A stretch of DNA of 64,000 nt from contig JAPPLF010000039.1 in the NCBI GenBank assembly GCA_028874215.1, forward strand, positions 1-64,000, written 5' to 3'. Origin of the DNA: Acidobacteriota bacterium (lineage in GTDB: Bacteria; Acidobacteriota; UBA6911; RPQK01; JAJDTT01). The translations under genes were made by a program, and so were the position numbers. Below, one piece after another: positions 62,143-64,000 of the stretch. Positions within the stretch are counted from its first letter, which is position 1; each line of letters opens with the position of its first letter. Under the pieces are notes generated by a model that was not told where the DNA came from, searched no databases, and saw nothing but the letters and a program-made list of their open reading frames with translations.

Positions 62143-64000
62143 ATGAGATTCGCATTACTCCTTGTCTTTTTTCTTCCTCCGGTGTTGGCCTCCGGGCAGA
62201 CCGTCGAGCAGGTGGGTGCGATCCTCGAACTGCCGGTTCAATCTCCCGAGATCGTCGAATTTCAGTTGCGCCAGTACCTGATGAAACGGGTGCCGCCGCT
62301 GCCTACTCCGCAGAACGCCCGGGAATGGGAGATCGAAGCTCGGACCATTAGAGAACGGGTACTGGAAGACGTGATCTTCCGCGGTTGGCCTTCCGACTGG
62401 GTGGAAGCGGAGCCCAAATTTGAAGATTTGGGAATCATCGCCTCGGGGAAGGGCTACCGGCTACGCGGGCTTCGCTACGAGATCATCCCCGGTTTCCAGA
62501 CGACGGCCCTCCTCTACGAGCCGGAGAGCCTGACCGGAAAGGTCCCGGCCATCGTCAACGTGAACGGCCACACGCCCGTCGGAAACGCCACCGGTTACAA
62601 GCAGATCCGGTGCATCAACTACGCACTGCGAGGCATGCTGGCCCTGAGCCTGGAATGGTTCAACTGCGGGGAACTGCACCTTCCCGGGAACGACCATTGG
62701 TACGGCGGCCACATGAATCTGGCCGGCATGAGCGCTACCGGACTGTTCTACCTGGCCATGCGCAAGGGCTTGGACTACCTGGAGCGCCACCCCCATGTCG
62801 ACGGGCGCCGCCTGGGGGTCACGGGCCTGTCGGGGGGAGCCTGGCAGACCGGAGTCTTGAGCGGACTGGATGAACGGGTTGCCGCCGCCGCACCGGTCTC
62901 CGGGTATTTCGCCTTCCTCTCGGCCATCGAGCGGAATGCCGACGTGGGGGACATGGAGTACAACCCGCCCGACCTGGGCATCGACTACGCTCATCTCACC
63001 GCCCTGCGGGCGCCGCGCCCCACCCTGCTGATGTTCTCGGCCGAGGACAACTACTACGTGGGCCGGGCGGTTCTCACCAAGCCCTATCTCTACGACCAGA
63101 TCATGCCATTCTTCGCGCTGTTCGGAAGAGAGGAGGCCTTCGAATGGCACGAGAACACCGACCCGGGAACGCACAACTACGAGTTGGACAATCGCCAACA
63201 GTCCTACCGCTTTTTCAGCCGCCATTTCGGGCTGCCGGCGCAGCCGGAGGAGATCCCGGTGGACGCGGAGGTCAAGACCGCCCGGGAGCTGCATCTGGGA
63301 ATCCCGGAGGACAATCTCACCATCCTGGGTCTGGCGCGAAAGCTTGCCGCTGAGATCGAACATGAGGATCCACCCGGCAACCCGGGGAGGAGACGAGCCT
63401 GGGCCGGACGCAAGAGAGAACGGCTCCGGGAACTGGTGCGTTATCGCTCACGGAGAGTCGAACACCCCTGGGGCGTGGCCAACACCAAGAAGAGGGGGCT
63501 TGAGAGTGTTTCCTACCGTCTCCAATTCGACAACGGGCTCAGCGCCTCGGCAATCTGGCTGAAGGCGATTGCCAGCCCGCCCGATGCGCCTGCAACCATC
63601 GTTCTGAATGACCGAGGCTATGCGGCAGCGGGGTCACAGGTCTCCGGTCTCTTGAATCAAGGTGGCCAGGTCCTGGCGTTGGACCTGATCTTCTCGGGCA
63701 ACGCCGCTCCAGAAGGCCCGTTGAGGCCCGAGGGTTCACGGGCCAACGACCCTGCCCTCAACCAGCTCTTGGAGGAAAGTAAGAATAAATCGATGGCCTC
63801 CTGGATGGTCAGCCGGCCTCCTTCGGCTCTGTACGGACAACTGCTGGCCCCCCTGGGAGAGCGTCCGCTCGGCATCAGGGCCGCCCAACTGGTGGCCACG
63901 ACCCGCTGGCTGGAGGAGACGACAGGAACCCGCCGCGTCCGTCTGGAGAGCAGCGGCATCCGCTGTCAGGTGGTCGCCTTGATCGCGGCGGCGCTGAAGC
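62143..64000 (+). CDS. Exported alpha/beta hydrolase, esterase-like, cut by window end
   Basis: At least 619 codons, open to the last base, so the C-terminus is missing. A signal peptide (MRFALLLVFFLPPVLASG) is followed by a cap-like region and an alpha/beta hydrolase core: VPAIVNVNGHTPVGNATGYK, nucleophile Ser in VTGLSGGAWQTGVL, an Asp in LLMFSAEDNYYVGRAVL and a His in DPGTHNYELDNRQQ. This pattern is seen in acetyl-xylan-esterase-like proteins. A second, less clear domain follows from about residue 460. Likely periplasmic or surface esterase; substrate unknown. Confidence 0.8.
   Translation, partial: MRFALLLVFFLPPVLASGQTVEQVGAILELPVQSPEIVEFQLRQYLMKRVPPLPTPQNAREWEIEARTIRERVLEDVIFRGWPSDWVEAEPKFEDLGIIASGKGYRLRGLRYEIIPGFQTTALLYEPESLTGKVPAIVNVNGHTPVGNATGYKQIRCINYALRGMLALSLEWFNCGELHLPGNDHWYGGHMNLAGMSATGLFYLAMRKGLDYLERHPHVDGRRLGVTGLSGGAWQTGVLSGLDERVAAAAPVSGYFAFLSAIERNADVGDMEYNPPDLGIDYAHLTALRAPRPTLLMFSAEDNYYVGRAVLTKPYLYDQIMPFFALFGREEAFEWHENTDPGTHNYELDNRQQSYRFFSRHFGLPAQPEEIPVDAEVKTARELHLGIPEDNLTILGLARKLAAEIEHEDPPGNPGRRRAWAGRKRERLRELVRYRSRRVEHPWGVANTKKRGLESVSYRLQFDNGLSASAIWLKAIASPPDAPATIVLNDRGYAAAGSQVSGLLNQGGQVLALDLIFSGNAAPEGPLRPEGSRANDPALNQLLEESKNKSMASWMVSRPPSALYGQLLAPLGERPLGIRAAQLVATTRWLEETTGTRRVRLESSGIRCQVVALIAAALK

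Overview
High-GC bacterial DNA, probably a metagenome-assembled contig from Acidobacteriota or a similar lineage. The guess rests on three things: two separate sets of planctomycete-type DUF1501 and DUF1549/DUF1553 genes, a lexA-imuA-imuB-dnaE2 mutagenesis cassette, and many secreted hydrolases, Tat-exported oxidoreductases and orphan catabolic enzymes. No rRNA or phylogenetic marker gene is present, so the taxon is an inference. The first ~70 bases are runs of C and G and look like an assembly artefact.

Layout. 0-12 kb: a Tat-exported Gfo/Idh/MocA oxidoreductase, small membrane or secreted unknowns (one PA2779-like), a secreted alpha/beta hydrolase, an orphan Phd antitoxin, a secreted toroid-like protein, then three overlapping genes (Reeler-like protein, YceI, outer-membrane barrel with a CxxCH motif) and a Phd/VapC pair with a broken toxin. 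12-18 kb, minus strand: aminotransferase V, GntP permease, RidA-like protein and a fused FAD/Fe-S hydroxyacid dehydrogenase, which together fit import and oxidation of small 2-hydroxyacids and transamination of the product. 18-26.5 kb, plus strand: CocE/NonD hydrolase, then a translationally coupled DUF1501, DUF1549/DUF1553 and PPC-domain operon. 26.5-32.4 kb, minus strand: sodium/solute symporter, Asp/Glu-racemase-like enzyme, two beta-propeller proteins and a small secreted protein. 32.4-41.7 kb: a VapC/Phd pair, an M19-type protein, tRNA-Asn, a DUF4143 ATPase, a decayed toxin-antitoxin pair, an isocitrate dehydrogenase with a four-cysteine insertion, a class IV aminotransferase, a glycosyltransferase-like protein and an ankyrin/TPR protein. 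41.7-49.3 kb: a serine hydrolase and the SOS mutagenesis operon with a clear palindromic operator. 49.3-56.5 kb: an accessory stretch dense in toxin-antitoxin loci, with a Fic gene and a partial gene duplication. 56.7-64 kb: a second DUF1501/PSD1 operon, a lipoprotein and an esterase cut by the window end.

The strongest unexplained signal is a dispersed family of short hairpins, roughly 17 copies. A constant GGAG/GGAA head lies beside a stem whose two arms change together between copies. The copies sit at gene ends, at the broken ends of two truncated genes, and sometimes as inverted pairs. This is the architecture of REP/BIME elements, although no REP-associated transposase is visible here.

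The accessory region shows repeated decay: three VapC genes are damaged, dnaE2 is frameshifted, and the 3' end of a sugar-isomerase gene is duplicated on the far side of a Fic gene.
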